In this document: in pieces, positions 18,451 through 27,303 of the stretch
Position numbering within the stretch: the stretch's first letter is position 1
Layout: each line of letters opens with the position of its first letter
NCBI GenBank assembly: GCA_002400495.2
Contig: NVQL02000015.1
Span: 22,996 to 86,995 of the forward strand
Length of the DNA: 64,000 nucleotides
From: Alphaproteobacteria bacterium
GTDB taxonomy: Bacteria; Pseudomonadota; Alphaproteobacteria; Rhizobiales; OSC116
Direction: 5' to 3'
The notes under the pieces: generated by a model
Database searches by the model: none
Told to the model about the DNA's origin: nothing
What the model saw: the letters and a program-made list of their open reading frames with translations, nothing else
Position numbers and translations under genes: made by a program

Positions 18451-18852
18451 CTCTTTTTTCGTTCGCGTTGCTCTCTAGTAGCCCTGCGGGCGTTCGCTCC
18501 GCTCTCTAGCTAAGCCACTCGGCCGCTGATGGGACGTAAACTCACCACCCAACCTAACCGCATTACACTTAGTGAGCTAGAGTTTGGCGAAACTCTGCAT
18601 TTCGGTGCGTCCAACAAATTCTGAATTTGCTGTTTGGTGCTATACTGCTTTTCATGGAAAAAGGGTCCTCGCCCGTAGGGTGAGGCAAGCGCGACTGCGC
18701 GTCGCCGTTAGGCGTGGCAAGAGAGCGGAGCGAACGCACGCTAGTGCTAATAGAGAGCAACGCGAACGATAAAAGAGAGGCAAAGCCGAACGAAAAAATG
18801 CAAACTTCCAGAGCATGGGCAGGAGTGCCACCCTGTATAGGCTGCATCACTT
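18451..18852 (-). repeat. Dispersed palindromic repeat, copy D, with nested inverted arms
   Basis: Outer 19-bp arms 18459-18477/18751-18769 and inner 18-bp arms 18490-18507/18720-18737, all perfect; highly similar to copy C. Confidence 0.85.
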
Positions 18853-18887
18853 AGATTAGCTTCAGTAAATAAATAGCGGCGAAGCCG

Positions 18888-19175
18888 ATGAGCATGGTTC
18901 GGACGACGTGGTTGGTGATTATTGCTGTCGATTTGGAGCGTGACCTGCTTAAGGAAATTGATGAATTTAAACGCCGTGCACGAGCAGAAAGCCAAGTTCA
19001 GCATAGCTATTGTGTGGCGGGGGATTGTGACTTTACGCTGATTGTGATTGCCAAAGATATGAAAGATTATGAAGCTTTTACGCATCGGTTTTTCTTTAAT
19101 GCTAGTAATGTCAGGCGGTTTCGAAGTTCTATTGTGGTGGCGCGGGAAAAAGTGACAAGTTATGTGCCGCTCTGA
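18888..19175 (+). pseudogene. 5'-truncated Lrp/AsnC-family regulator (ligand-binding domain only)
   Basis: RARAESQVQHSYCVAGDCDFTLIVIAKDMKDYEAFTHRFFFNASNVRRFRSSIVVAREKVTSYVPL matches the AsnC C-terminal half. No HTH; in-frame stop at 18870; begins next to repeat D. Confidence 0.6.
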
Positions 19176-19368
19176 CGTTAATGAAGTTGGTGTTAAGTTT
19201 AAGTTACTAGAGGGTAAATTTTTGCTTATTTGACAGGGTTCACGATTAAGGGTAATTAAGCAAAAAATCAAAAAAGTGCATTTATTTCAATTTCGTCTTG
19301 TTTCAGAAACAAAATGGGTGCTAAATAAAAACCACACCAAGTGAAAAACCCAACTCAAGGAAATATCT

Positions 19369-20298
19369 ATGCATATATATCTGCCGATTGCAGAAATTAG
19401 CGTGAATATTTTTCTTTTGCTGGCCATTGGTGGCGGCATTGGGTTTTTGTCTGGCTTGTTTGGGGTTGGGGGTGGTTTTTTACTCACTCCGTTGCTTATT
19501 TTTACGGGCATTCCGCCCGCTGTGGCTGTGGCCACTGGCGCTAACCAAATTGTTGCTTCTTCGCTGTCGGGTGTGATGGCGCATTTTCGGCGTAAAACGG
19601 TTGATATAAAAATGGGTTTGGTGCTGCTCTCTGGTGGTATTGTTGGCTCATTTTTAGGCGTTGGATTGTTTAACTGGCTTAAAAGTGTTGGGCAGGTTGA
19701 TCTGCTTATTTCTATTTCTTATGTGGTGTTTTTGGGTATTATCGGCAGTTTAATGCTGGCTGAAAGCCTGCGGGCTATATGGCGGTTGCGCAACGGCACT
19801 GCCCCACCGCGGCGGCGGCCTGGCTCGCATAACTGGGTGCATAAAATGCCGTTGAAAATGCGGTTTCGTGCCTCGCATTTATATATTAGTGCCATTCCGC
19901 CGATTATTATTGGCATGTTGGTTGGGGTGTTGGCGTCTATTATGGGTGTTGGTGGCGGGTTTATTATGGTGCCTGCGATGATTTATATTTTAAAAATGCC
20001 GACCAATGTGGTGGTCGGTACATCACTGTTTCAGATTATGTTTGTGACTGCTTTGGTGACGATTTTGCATAGTGGGCAAAACCAAACTGTTGATGTTGTA
20101 TTGGCCACCATCTCGCTGGTTGGCGGGGTGATTGGCGCGCAATTTGGCGTGCGGTTTAGCCAAAAATTAAGACCCGAATTGTTACGGGCATTATTGGCGG
20201 GCATGGTGATGTTGGTGTGCCTTAAATTGGGGTTTGATTTGGTGCTACAGCCCGAAGAAATGTTCCAGCTCATGCCACTCAACATGGCCAGCGAATAG
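19369..20298 (+). CDS. TauE/SafE-family sulfite exporter-like permease
   Basis: 309 aa; GGGIGFLSGLFGVGGGFLLTPLLIFTGIPPAVAVATGANQIVASS. Confidence 0.9.
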   Translation: MHIYLPIAEISVNIFLLLAIGGGIGFLSGLFGVGGGFLLTPLLIFTGIPPAVAVATGANQIVASSLSGVMAHFRRKTVDIKMGLVLLSGGIVGSFLGVGLFNWLKSVGQVDLLISISYVVFLGIIGSLMLAESLRAIWRLRNGTAPPRRRPGSHNWVHKMPLKMRFRASHLYISAIPPIIIGMLVGVLASIMGVGGGFIMVPAMIYILKMPTNVVVGTSLFQIMFVTALVTILHSGQNQTVDVVLATISLVGGVIGAQFGVRFSQKLRPELLRALLAGMVMLVCLKLGFDLVLQPEEMFQLMPLNMASE

Positions 20299-20306
20299 GG
20301 GAATTT

Positions 20307-21080
20307 ATGTCAATAATATTTAAATTATTCCTCAGTATATTGCTATTTGTCGGCACATCGAGTGTGGCGAAAGCCGATTTGGTGACTGACCTATCTGAAC
20401 GCCGCATTGACATTAACTCGACCTTTACGGGTGCTAGTCTGCTGCTGTTTGGCACTTTTACTGAAGCGTTTGACTATGACCCTAAGCGCCATGACATTGT
20501 GATTACGGTCAAAGGCCCCAATAAGCCGATGATATTGCGTAAAAAGGCCAAAAAAGGTGGGATTTGGATTAACTATTTCCGCGAAGAATATATGGAAATT
20601 CCGTCTTATTATTCGGTATTGAGCAGCCGCCCGCTTGAGGATATTTCTGACAAGCCAACGCTTGGCAAATATGGACTTGGCACAAGTTTTTTGTTTTTTA
20701 ACCCGAATTTAAACCGCCAAAGATTGCCTGATGAAAAAGCCTGGTTAGACTTTAGAAACGCAGCGGTGCGGCTTAAGAAGGAAGAAAAATTATATATCGA
20801 TCAGCCCAATGGGGTGAAATTTGTTGGCAATGGTTTGTTTCGTGCCAATGTTGATTTCCCTGCCAATGTCGATGTGGGAAAATATGAGGTGAGTGCTTAT
20901 TTATTCCGCGATGGCAACATGATTTTTGAAGAGCATTCGCCGATTACCATGAGTAAATTTGGCTTTAGCAACCAACTTACGCAATTTGCGCATAATTACC
21001 CGTGGACACATGGTTTTGCTGCGGTTTTATTTGCGTTATTTTCGGGCTGGTTGGCGGCCGTTGTGTTTAAACGTAAATAA
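20307..21080 (+). CDS. TIGR02186-family membrane protein
   Basis: 257 aa; signal peptide, DLSERRIDINSTFTGASLLLFGTF, C-terminal TM; directly follows TauE/SafE. Confidence 0.8.
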   Translation: MSIIFKLFLSILLFVGTSSVAKADLVTDLSERRIDINSTFTGASLLLFGTFTEAFDYDPKRHDIVITVKGPNKPMILRKKAKKGGIWINYFREEYMEIPSYYSVLSSRPLEDISDKPTLGKYGLGTSFLFFNPNLNRQRLPDEKAWLDFRNAAVRLKKEEKLYIDQPNGVKFVGNGLFRANVDFPANVDVGKYEVSAYLFRDGNMIFEEHSPITMSKFGFSNQLTQFAHNYPWTHGFAAVLFALFSGWLAAVVFKRK

Positions 21081-21123
21081 TTGGCAATGGCCAACGACTT
21101 GGCAAATGCGTAAAGATCTCTTA

Positions 21124-21160
21124 TAGATAAATGACAAATTTCTAGAATGTCACTTATCTA
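21124..21160. promoter_or_regulatory. Inverted repeat upstream of VOC gene
   Basis: TAGATAAATGACA ... TGTCACTTATCTA, 12 of 13 complementary. Confidence 0.4.
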
Positions 21161-21184
21161 GAACGACACTTATGAGGGTTATCA

Positions 21185-21649
21185 ATGTCCAAGAATGCAA
21201 TCCCAAAAAATTATCAAGCAACTCCCTATCTTATCTGTCGAAATGCTGTGGATGCACTTAAATGGTATTGCAAAGCTTTTGGCGCAACTGAAATGGTTTG
21301 CCTTGATGATGATACGAAAAAAGTGATGCATGCTGAAATTCGCATTGGTGAAGCGGCGATTATGTTGGCTGATGAATTTCCAGATATGGGATATAAAAGC
21401 CCTGAGACAATTGGGGGATCTGCTGTCTCTATTTTGGTGTATGTAGAAGATGTTGATTTAATATTTGCTCGCGCTATAGAATTAGGCGCAAAAGAGGTTA
21501 TGCCGATCTCAGATCAATTTGATGGTGACCGAAGAGGCACGCTTGTTGACCCATATGGCCATATTTGGCTTCTTGCCACGCGCAAAGAAGACATATCAAT
21601 GGATGAATTGAAACTAAGATTCAATAAAATGATGCAGAGCGGTAGTTGA
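21185..21649 (+). CDS. VOC/glyoxalase-family protein (PhnB-like)
   Basis: 154 aa; YQATPYLICRNAVDALKWYCKAFGATEM...GRRGTLVDPYGHIWLLATRKED. Confidence 0.85.
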   Translation: MSKNAIPKNYQATPYLICRNAVDALKWYCKAFGATEMVCLDDDTKKVMHAEIRIGEAAIMLADEFPDMGYKSPETIGGSAVSILVYVEDVDLIFARAIELGAKEVMPISDQFDGDRRGTLVDPYGHIWLLATRKEDISMDELKLRFNKMMQSGS

Positions 21650-21652
21650 AGT

Positions 21653-21859
21653 TTAAGAGTTTACTTCTAATTCTCTTTTGAGCGATGAGGCGCCGTCTAT
21701 ATAGGCTTCTTGGCGTTCGACATTCCAGTAATTTAGATTGTCGAGGGCGATTTTTTTGCCAGTGACGGCACATAAGACAAATGAGCCTTTTTTTCTGATC
21801 TCGTAATCGGCGGGATGATAAAATAATTCCGCTGGTTTATCTTTGCCCATTCCAAACAT
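21653..21859 (-). CDS. DUF2093-type small protein (tandem copy 2)
   Basis: 68 aa; YHPADYEIRKKGSFVLCAVTGKKIALDNLNYWNVERQEAYIDG. Confidence 0.8.
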   Translation of the reverse strand: MFGMGKDKPAELFYHPADYEIRKKGSFVLCAVTGKKIALDNLNYWNVERQEAYIDGASSLKRELEVNS

Positions 21860-21861
21860 AT

Positions 21862-22071
21862 TTATGCCTTATTAAATTCTTGTTCGCGCCGCATCATAGC
21901 CGCGCCATCAGTATAAGCTTCTTGGCGCTCAACGCTCCAATATTTTAAGTTTTCTAACAATATTCTTTGTTGGGTCACTGCGCATAATACATAATTTCCA
22001 GCCTTGATGATGATATAATCGGGTGTGTTATAATGTATTTTTGCTTCATTTTGGTCACTTAACCCAAACAT
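21862..22071 (-). CDS. DUF2093-type small protein (tandem copy 1)
   Basis: 69 aa; YNTPDYIIIKAGNYVLCAVTQQRILLENLKYWSVERQEAYTDG. Confidence 0.8.
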   Translation of the reverse strand: MFGLSDQNEAKIHYNTPDYIIIKAGNYVLCAVTQQRILLENLKYWSVERQEAYTDGAAMMRREQEFNKA

Positions 22072-22079
22072 TTATTTTC

Positions 22080-23543
22080 CTAATCAAACAGATTGCCTTG
22101 ACCCGTATCTATCTTTGGTTTGGGTTTTGGCTTAGTCGATTTTTTAGCGGTTTTTGGTGGTTTGTCAACCTTAGAAGCGTTTGCGCCAACTGTTGCGCCA
22201 AATTCGCCGTCGGCCAAGCGAATGTGAATGGGCAAACCTTGTTTGGCTTGTTTGACTGATTTGAGGCTTTTGCCTGCTTCATCTAGCACCAAAGCGAAAC
22301 CGCGGTTCAAGACGCCTTTATAAGAGTAGGAATTGAGCAATTTGCCAACATTGTCGAGCCGCGTGGTTTTTTGTTTCAGCTCAATGGTCACAGATTGTTT
22401 TAGGCGTTGCGAAAACTGGTTGATGTTTTGGGTTTTGTTGCGGATATTTTGCAGTAGGGATATTGGTGACAAACGGCCTGCTAAGCGTTCATATTGATTG
22501 CGCTTGTTGGCGGTGCCGGCTTTTAACGCGCCTTGTAAACGCAAAATGGCATGATCTAGTTTTTGGCGTGGCTGCATTAATAAGTCGTTTAACTTGGGCA
22601 GGCCGCGTTTGGCGGCTAGTAATTTTTGGCCGCCATGCTCAAGCATGCGGTGCATGCCTTGCTTAATGCGAAAGGCGCGGTCATCCATCATTAAAATGAG
22701 TTCGCGCTTGATTGGCACGGCCATTTCGGCAGCGCCTGTTGGGGTGGGGGCGCGTTTGTCGGAGGCGAAATCGATTAACGTGGTGTCGGTTTCGTGGCCA
22801 ATGGCCGAGATGATCGGGATGGCGCTGTTGGCGGTGGCGCGCACCACAATTTCTTCGTTAAAGCCCCATAAATCCTCGAGTGAGCCACCGCCACGGGCGA
22901 CAATGATTAAATCTGGCTTGGGCATGTTATCGGGGTTTTGGCTGGCATCATCACTTAGGGCGTTGAAACCATCGATGGCGGCGCTGACCTCGGCGGCGCA
23001 AGTTTCGCCTTGCACGCGGGCGGGCCAGATGATGACATGGCAGGGAAAACGGTCGTTAATGCGGTGCATAATGTCTCTGATCACCGCGCCTGTTGGTGAG
23101 GTGATGACGCCGATGACTTTGGGCAAAAATGGCAGTGGCTGTTTGCGGTCGGTATCGAACAGGCCTTCGGCGGCTAGCTTTTTTTTGCGTTCTTCGAGCA
23201 AGGCCATTAGTGCGCCGACGCCTGCTGGCTCTAAGCGCTCGATGATGATTTGGTAACGCGATGAGCCGGGGAAGGTTGAGAGCTTGCCGATGGCAATGAC
23301 TTCCATGCCTTCTTCGGGCTTGAAGCGCAATTTGCTGAACACGCCGCGCCATACGACAGCGTCCATGCGGGCTTTTTCGTCTTTGAGTGAAAAATAGGCG
23401 TGGCCGCTTGAATGGGGGCCTCGGTAGCCCGAAATTTCGCCTCTGATGCGCACGTAAGAAAAATTATCTTCGACCAAGCGTTTGAGGCTTTGGGAAATCT
23501 CTGAAACCGATAATTCCAAAACGTTGCTTTTCGACTCACTCAT
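22080..23543 (-). CDS. xseA: Exodeoxyribonuclease VII large subunit
   Basis: 487 aa; RIRGEISGYRGPHSSGHAYFSLKDEKARMDAVVWRG; VARGGGSLEDLWGFNEE. Confidence 0.96.
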   Translation of the reverse strand: MSESKSNVLELSVSEISQSLKRLVEDNFSYVRIRGEISGYRGPHSSGHAYFSLKDEKARMDAVVWRGVFSKLRFKPEEGMEVIAIGKLSTFPGSSRYQIIIERLEPAGVGALMALLEERKKKLAAEGLFDTDRKQPLPFLPKVIGVITSPTGAVIRDIMHRINDRFPCHVIIWPARVQGETCAAEVSAAIDGFNALSDDASQNPDNMPKPDLIIVARGGGSLEDLWGFNEEIVVRATANSAIPIISAIGHETDTTLIDFASDKRAPTPTGAAEMAVPIKRELILMMDDRAFRIKQGMHRMLEHGGQKLLAAKRGLPKLNDLLMQPRQKLDHAILRLQGALKAGTANKRNQYERLAGRLSPISLLQNIRNKTQNINQFSQRLKQSVTIELKQKTTRLDNVGKLLNSYSYKGVLNRGFALVLDEAGKSLKSVKQAKQGLPIHIRLADGEFGATVGANASKVDKPPKTAKKSTKPKPKPKIDTGQGNLFD

Positions 23544-23642
23544 AAATGTCTCGATTTATAAAAAATTGGGTTTAAGTTAACAGTTTTTACTGATAAACAT
23601 AGCTAAATTTATTTTAAAAATTGGTTTTTAAAAAGGTGCTGC

Positions 23643-24941
23643 ATGGCTAAAAAGTTAAATGTTTTGGTGTTGGGTTCTGGCGGGCGTGAACATGCTTTAT
23701 GTTATGGCATTGCCAAATCTTCCAAACTTAAAAAATTATATGTAGCGCCTGGGAATGGTGGCACTGATGATGTGGCACAGAGTGTTATTTTAGACATGAA
23801 AGACCATACTGAGATTGTTGAATTTTGCTTTGATAATGACATTGACTTTGTGGTGATTGGCCCTGAAGACCCGTTGGTTGATGGCTTAGCTGATAGTATA
23901 CGGGCGGCTGATATTTTGTGTTTTGGCCCGAGCAAAGAGGCGGCGCAAATTGAAGGCAGCAAAGGTTTTATGAAAGACCTGTGCCGTGAATTTGACATTC
24001 CGACGGCTAAATATGAACGTTTTTCGGAAGCTGAGGATGCCAAACGTTTCGCCAGCGAAATGGGTGCGCCGATTGTGGTTAAGGCCGATGGTTTGAGTGC
24101 TGGTAAAGGCGTGATTATTGCGCAAGATATGGCGGAAGCGCACAGGGCGATTGATGATATTTTTGGTGGTATGTTTGGTGCGGCTGGGGCTGAAGTGGTG
24201 ATTGAAGAATTTATGGTTGGCGAAGAAGCTAGCTTTTTTGCTTTGGTGAATGGCAATAATATTGCTGAGATGATTGGTGCGCAAGACCATAAAGCGGTTG
24301 GTGAAGGCGATGTTGGCCCTAACACTGGCGGTATGGGTGCTTATACACCTGCGCCTATTTTGGATGAGGCGATGACGCGGCGGGTGATGGATGAAATTAT
24401 AACCCCCACCGCCAATGCCATGGTGAAGCGCGGCACGCCGTTTGAAGGGGTGTTTTTCGCAGGCTTGATGATTACTGATGAAGGCCCTAAATTAATCGAA
24501 TATAATGCGCGGTTTGGCGACCCTGAAATTCAGGCCATCGTGATTAGATTGCAATCGGATATGTTGGAATTATTATTGGCAACTGCTGAAGATAGGCTTG
24601 AAGAATTGGACATAAAATGGTCTGATGAAACGGTGATGAATGTGGTGATGGCGACCCAAGGTTATCCGCTGAGCTATGAAAAAGGCAGTGTGATTGGCAA
24701 CCTTGCGAATGCGGCTGCTGGCGACAATATAAATATTTTCCACGCGGGGACAAAAGCTGATGGTGGAAACATCATAGCCAATGGCGGGCGCGTATTAAAT
24801 ATTGTGGCCCGCGCAAATAGCGTGACAGAGGCGGCCAAAGCTGCTTATGATGCAATTGATAATATTGACTGGCCAGAAGGCTTTTGTCGCAAAGATATTG
24901 GCCATCGTGCGATTGCCCGAGAAGCTGAAAATAAAGGTTAA
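23643..24941 (+). CDS. purD: Phosphoribosylamine--glycine ligase
   Basis: 432 aa; VLVLGSGGREHALCYGI; NARFGDPEIQAI. Confidence 0.97.
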   Translation: MAKKLNVLVLGSGGREHALCYGIAKSSKLKKLYVAPGNGGTDDVAQSVILDMKDHTEIVEFCFDNDIDFVVIGPEDPLVDGLADSIRAADILCFGPSKEAAQIEGSKGFMKDLCREFDIPTAKYERFSEAEDAKRFASEMGAPIVVKADGLSAGKGVIIAQDMAEAHRAIDDIFGGMFGAAGAEVVIEEFMVGEEASFFALVNGNNIAEMIGAQDHKAVGEGDVGPNTGGMGAYTPAPILDEAMTRRVMDEIITPTANAMVKRGTPFEGVFFAGLMITDEGPKLIEYNARFGDPEIQAIVIRLQSDMLELLLATAEDRLEELDIKWSDETVMNVVMATQGYPLSYEKGSVIGNLANAAAGDNINIFHAGTKADGGNIIANGGRVLNIVARANSVTEAAKAAYDAIDNIDWPEGFCRKDIGHRAIAREAENKG

Positions 24942-24945
24942 ATGA

Positions 24946-25842
24946 ATGGCGAATCCCCCACTTAAAATTGGTTTGGCACTTGGTGGCGGAGGGGCGCGTG
25001 GCCTTGCGCATATTTGGGCGATTAAGGCCATCGAAGAATTGGGGCTGAAAGTTGATTTGCTGGCTGGCACGTCTATTGGCGCGGTGATTGCTGCGGCGCA
25101 TGCTTCGGGCATAAATGGCGATGACATTGCGGGTTATATCGATGAGAACATGGCCAATGCAGGCAAAATTGCGGGGCAAATATTTTCGGCCAGTGCTAGT
25201 GAATTGGTCGATTTGCTCAACCCGTTTCAACCTGCTTTGGTCAATGGGTTGAAATTGATCCAAATATTAATGCCTGATACATTTGCTAGTGATTTTAATG
25301 AATTGAAAATTCCACTCAAAGTGATGACCACTAATTTTTATGAGGGCGGCGAACATATCATCACCAGCGGTGATTTGAAATTGGCCGTGGCGGCCAGCAT
25401 GGCGATACCTGCGGTTTTTAGCCCGGTTATCATCGGTCAGCAGGTTTATATTGATGGCGCTTATGCCAACCCAGTGCCTTATAGTGCGATATTGGATGAA
25501 TGTAATTTTTCGATTGCGATTAATGTCAATGGGCGGCCGATGAAAGACAAGCCGACCAAGACCAAGCTTAAAATTACCGCCAAATCCAAAGCGCGGGCTT
25601 TGGAAGAAGCTAAGAGAATGCAAGTGCCCAACAGCCGCGATGTGCTTTATGCTTCTAACCAATTGATGCAAAACGCCATTATGGCCGAAAAGCTCAAGCT
25701 GAGCGCGCCCAATATATATATTGATGCGCCGATTGACCAATTTAAGGTGATGGATTTTCATAAAGCCAAAGATATTTTACGTGCCACTGAGCCAATGAAA
25801 GATGAGCTAAAACGTAAAATTGCTGCGTATTTAGATGTTTAA
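24946..25842 (+). CDS. Patatin-like phospholipase family protein
   Basis: 298 aa; GLALGGGGARGLAHIWAI, GTSIG, DGAYANPVP. Confidence 0.9.
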   Translation: MANPPLKIGLALGGGGARGLAHIWAIKAIEELGLKVDLLAGTSIGAVIAAAHASGINGDDIAGYIDENMANAGKIAGQIFSASASELVDLLNPFQPALVNGLKLIQILMPDTFASDFNELKIPLKVMTTNFYEGGEHIITSGDLKLAVAASMAIPAVFSPVIIGQQVYIDGAYANPVPYSAILDECNFSIAINVNGRPMKDKPTKTKLKITAKSKARALEEAKRMQVPNSRDVLYASNQLMQNAIMAEKLKLSAPNIYIDAPIDQFKVMDFHKAKDILRATEPMKDELKRKIAAYLDV

Positions 25843-26201
25843 TCGGTAAATTTCCAGCTGTCGGCACCATCGAAATGTCGAATGCGGTATTGTGCTAAAA
25901 TTTTGGGATCAAGTAGAGCCATATTAAGTGCCATGCGCTCATCTTCGCCGCGTTTGACACTCCACCAATGGGTGGTGCAACCACAGGTTTTGCAGGTGTG
26001 GAACGCCAAAGATGCGTCTTTGCGCTTATAGGCTAATGTCGCGCTTTCTGGCATGGTGATTTCGGCATCTTTTTCGAGCGTATGTGCCCAGAGCGTGCCT
26101 AATTTACTGCATATTGAGCAATTACATTTAATGAGCCATTCGGGTTGAATGTTGAGTTTGAATTTTACGGCGCCGCAATGGCAAGATGCTTGGACGGTCA
26201 T
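25839..26201 (-). CDS. GFA/CENP-V-like zinc-binding protein
   Basis: 120 aa; ASCHCGAVKFKL...CNCSICSKLG...CKTCGCTTHW. Confidence 0.88.
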   Translation of the reverse strand: MTVQASCHCGAVKFKLNIQPEWLIKCNCSICSKLGTLWAHTLEKDAEITMPESATLAYKRKDASLAFHTCKTCGCTTHWWSVKRGEDERMALNMALLDPKILAQYRIRHFDGADSWKFTD

Positions 26202-26286
26202 TTTATTTCCTATTTTTGACTATCATTGAGTGAAAAACCTGATAAGTCAAATTGAAACAACCGCTGAATATGCAATTGACAGCGAT

Positions 26287-26298
26287 TTGCATTTGCAA
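26287..26298. promoter_or_regulatory. Candidate alphaproteobacterial Fur/Mur-type box
   Basis: TTGCATTTGCAA palindrome about 50 bp upstream of the siderophore-binding protein gene. Confidence 0.35.
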
Positions 26299-26346
26299 TA
26301 AGTTGCACCCACCCCCACGCTTTTGAAAATTATTCAGAGTGTAACA

Positions 26347-27258
26347 ATGAAAAAAAATCTATTTAAAGCAGGTATAGCCGCTTTGGTGCTATCTGCGGTT
26401 CAACTCACCCCGACATTTGCCGAAAGCTTTAGCATTGAAACCGCTAAAGGTGACGTGAGCATTGCGCAAGTGCCGCAAAAAATTGCGGCTTTTGATGTGG
26501 CGGTTATCGACAATCTCGACGCGCTTGGCATTAAGCCAGCGGGTATTTTGAACGGGCTGTATGTTGATTATCTTGATCATGTATCTGCTAGTGATGCGGT
26601 TAAATTGGGCACATTTTTTGAGCCTGATTTTGAGGCGGTGAATGCCCTTGCGCCCGACATGATTATTGTGGCGACGCGTAGTGCTAAATATCTTGAAGAG
26701 CTTGGAAAAATTGCACCTGCGGTTGACTTGACCAGTGAGTGGGAAGGATTTATGCAAGCTAGCATTGATGCGTTTAAACAAACTGCAAAATTGGTGGGCA
26801 AAACTGCTGAAGGTGATGTTTTGGTGGCTAAGCTTGAAGCTTCAGCCGATGATTTACGCAGCTTGGTGAAAGACAAAGGCAAGACATTGATTATTATGAC
26901 CAATGGGCCGAAAATTTCGGCGTTTGGCTCTGGCTCGCGCTTTGGTTGGGTGCATGATGATTTGGGTATTGTGCCTGCGATTGATGATGTGGAAGCGGTG
27001 ACGCATGGTGAAGCGGTGACGCATGAATTTGTGTTGAATGCCAACCCAGATTGGTTGATTGTGGTTGACCGTAGCGCGGCCGTTGGCCAAGACGGCAGTG
27101 CCAAAGCCACTTTGGACAATGAATTGATAGCTAAAACAACGGCTTGGCAAAAGGGGCAAGTTATCTATGTGAACTCAGCCACTTGGTATATTAGCGGCAA
27201 TGGCATTCAAGCCATGCAAGCGTCAATTGACGAGTTAACCGCAGCTTATAGCAAGTGA
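26347..27258 (+). CDS. Siderophore ABC transporter substrate-binding protein (CeuE/FatB/YclQ-like)
   Basis: MKKNLFKAGIAALVLSAVQLTPTFA signal peptide; periplasmic binding protein fold. Start taken at 26347 rather than the ORF-track start at 26323. Confidence 0.88.
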   Translation: MKKNLFKAGIAALVLSAVQLTPTFAESFSIETAKGDVSIAQVPQKIAAFDVAVIDNLDALGIKPAGILNGLYVDYLDHVSASDAVKLGTFFEPDFEAVNALAPDMIIVATRSAKYLEELGKIAPAVDLTSEWEGFMQASIDAFKQTAKLVGKTAEGDVLVAKLEASADDLRSLVKDKGKTLIIMTNGPKISAFGSGSRFGWVHDDLGIVPAIDDVEAVTHGEAVTHEFVLNANPDWLIVVDRSAAVGQDGSAKATLDNELIAKTTAWQKGQVIYVNSATWYISGNGIQAMQASIDELTAAYSK

Positions 27259-27303
27259 AAGCGCTCAAAGGATGAGTGATTGCTCATCCTTTGACCTCCC
27301 CAT

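Noticed and set aside
18569-18850. ORFs 18569..18850(-) and 18584..18772(+)
   Set aside because: Entirely within repeat copy D; similar spurious peptides arise in the other copies.
10153-18852. Genomic island or integron bounded by the repeat copies
   Set aside because: The enclosed genes (rpsA, cmk, fbaA) are core housekeeping genes; no integrase, tRNA boundary or attC-like structure seen.
18888-19175. Complete Lrp/AsnC regulator
   Set aside because: HTH absent and an upstream in-frame stop at 18870; only the ligand-binding half remains.
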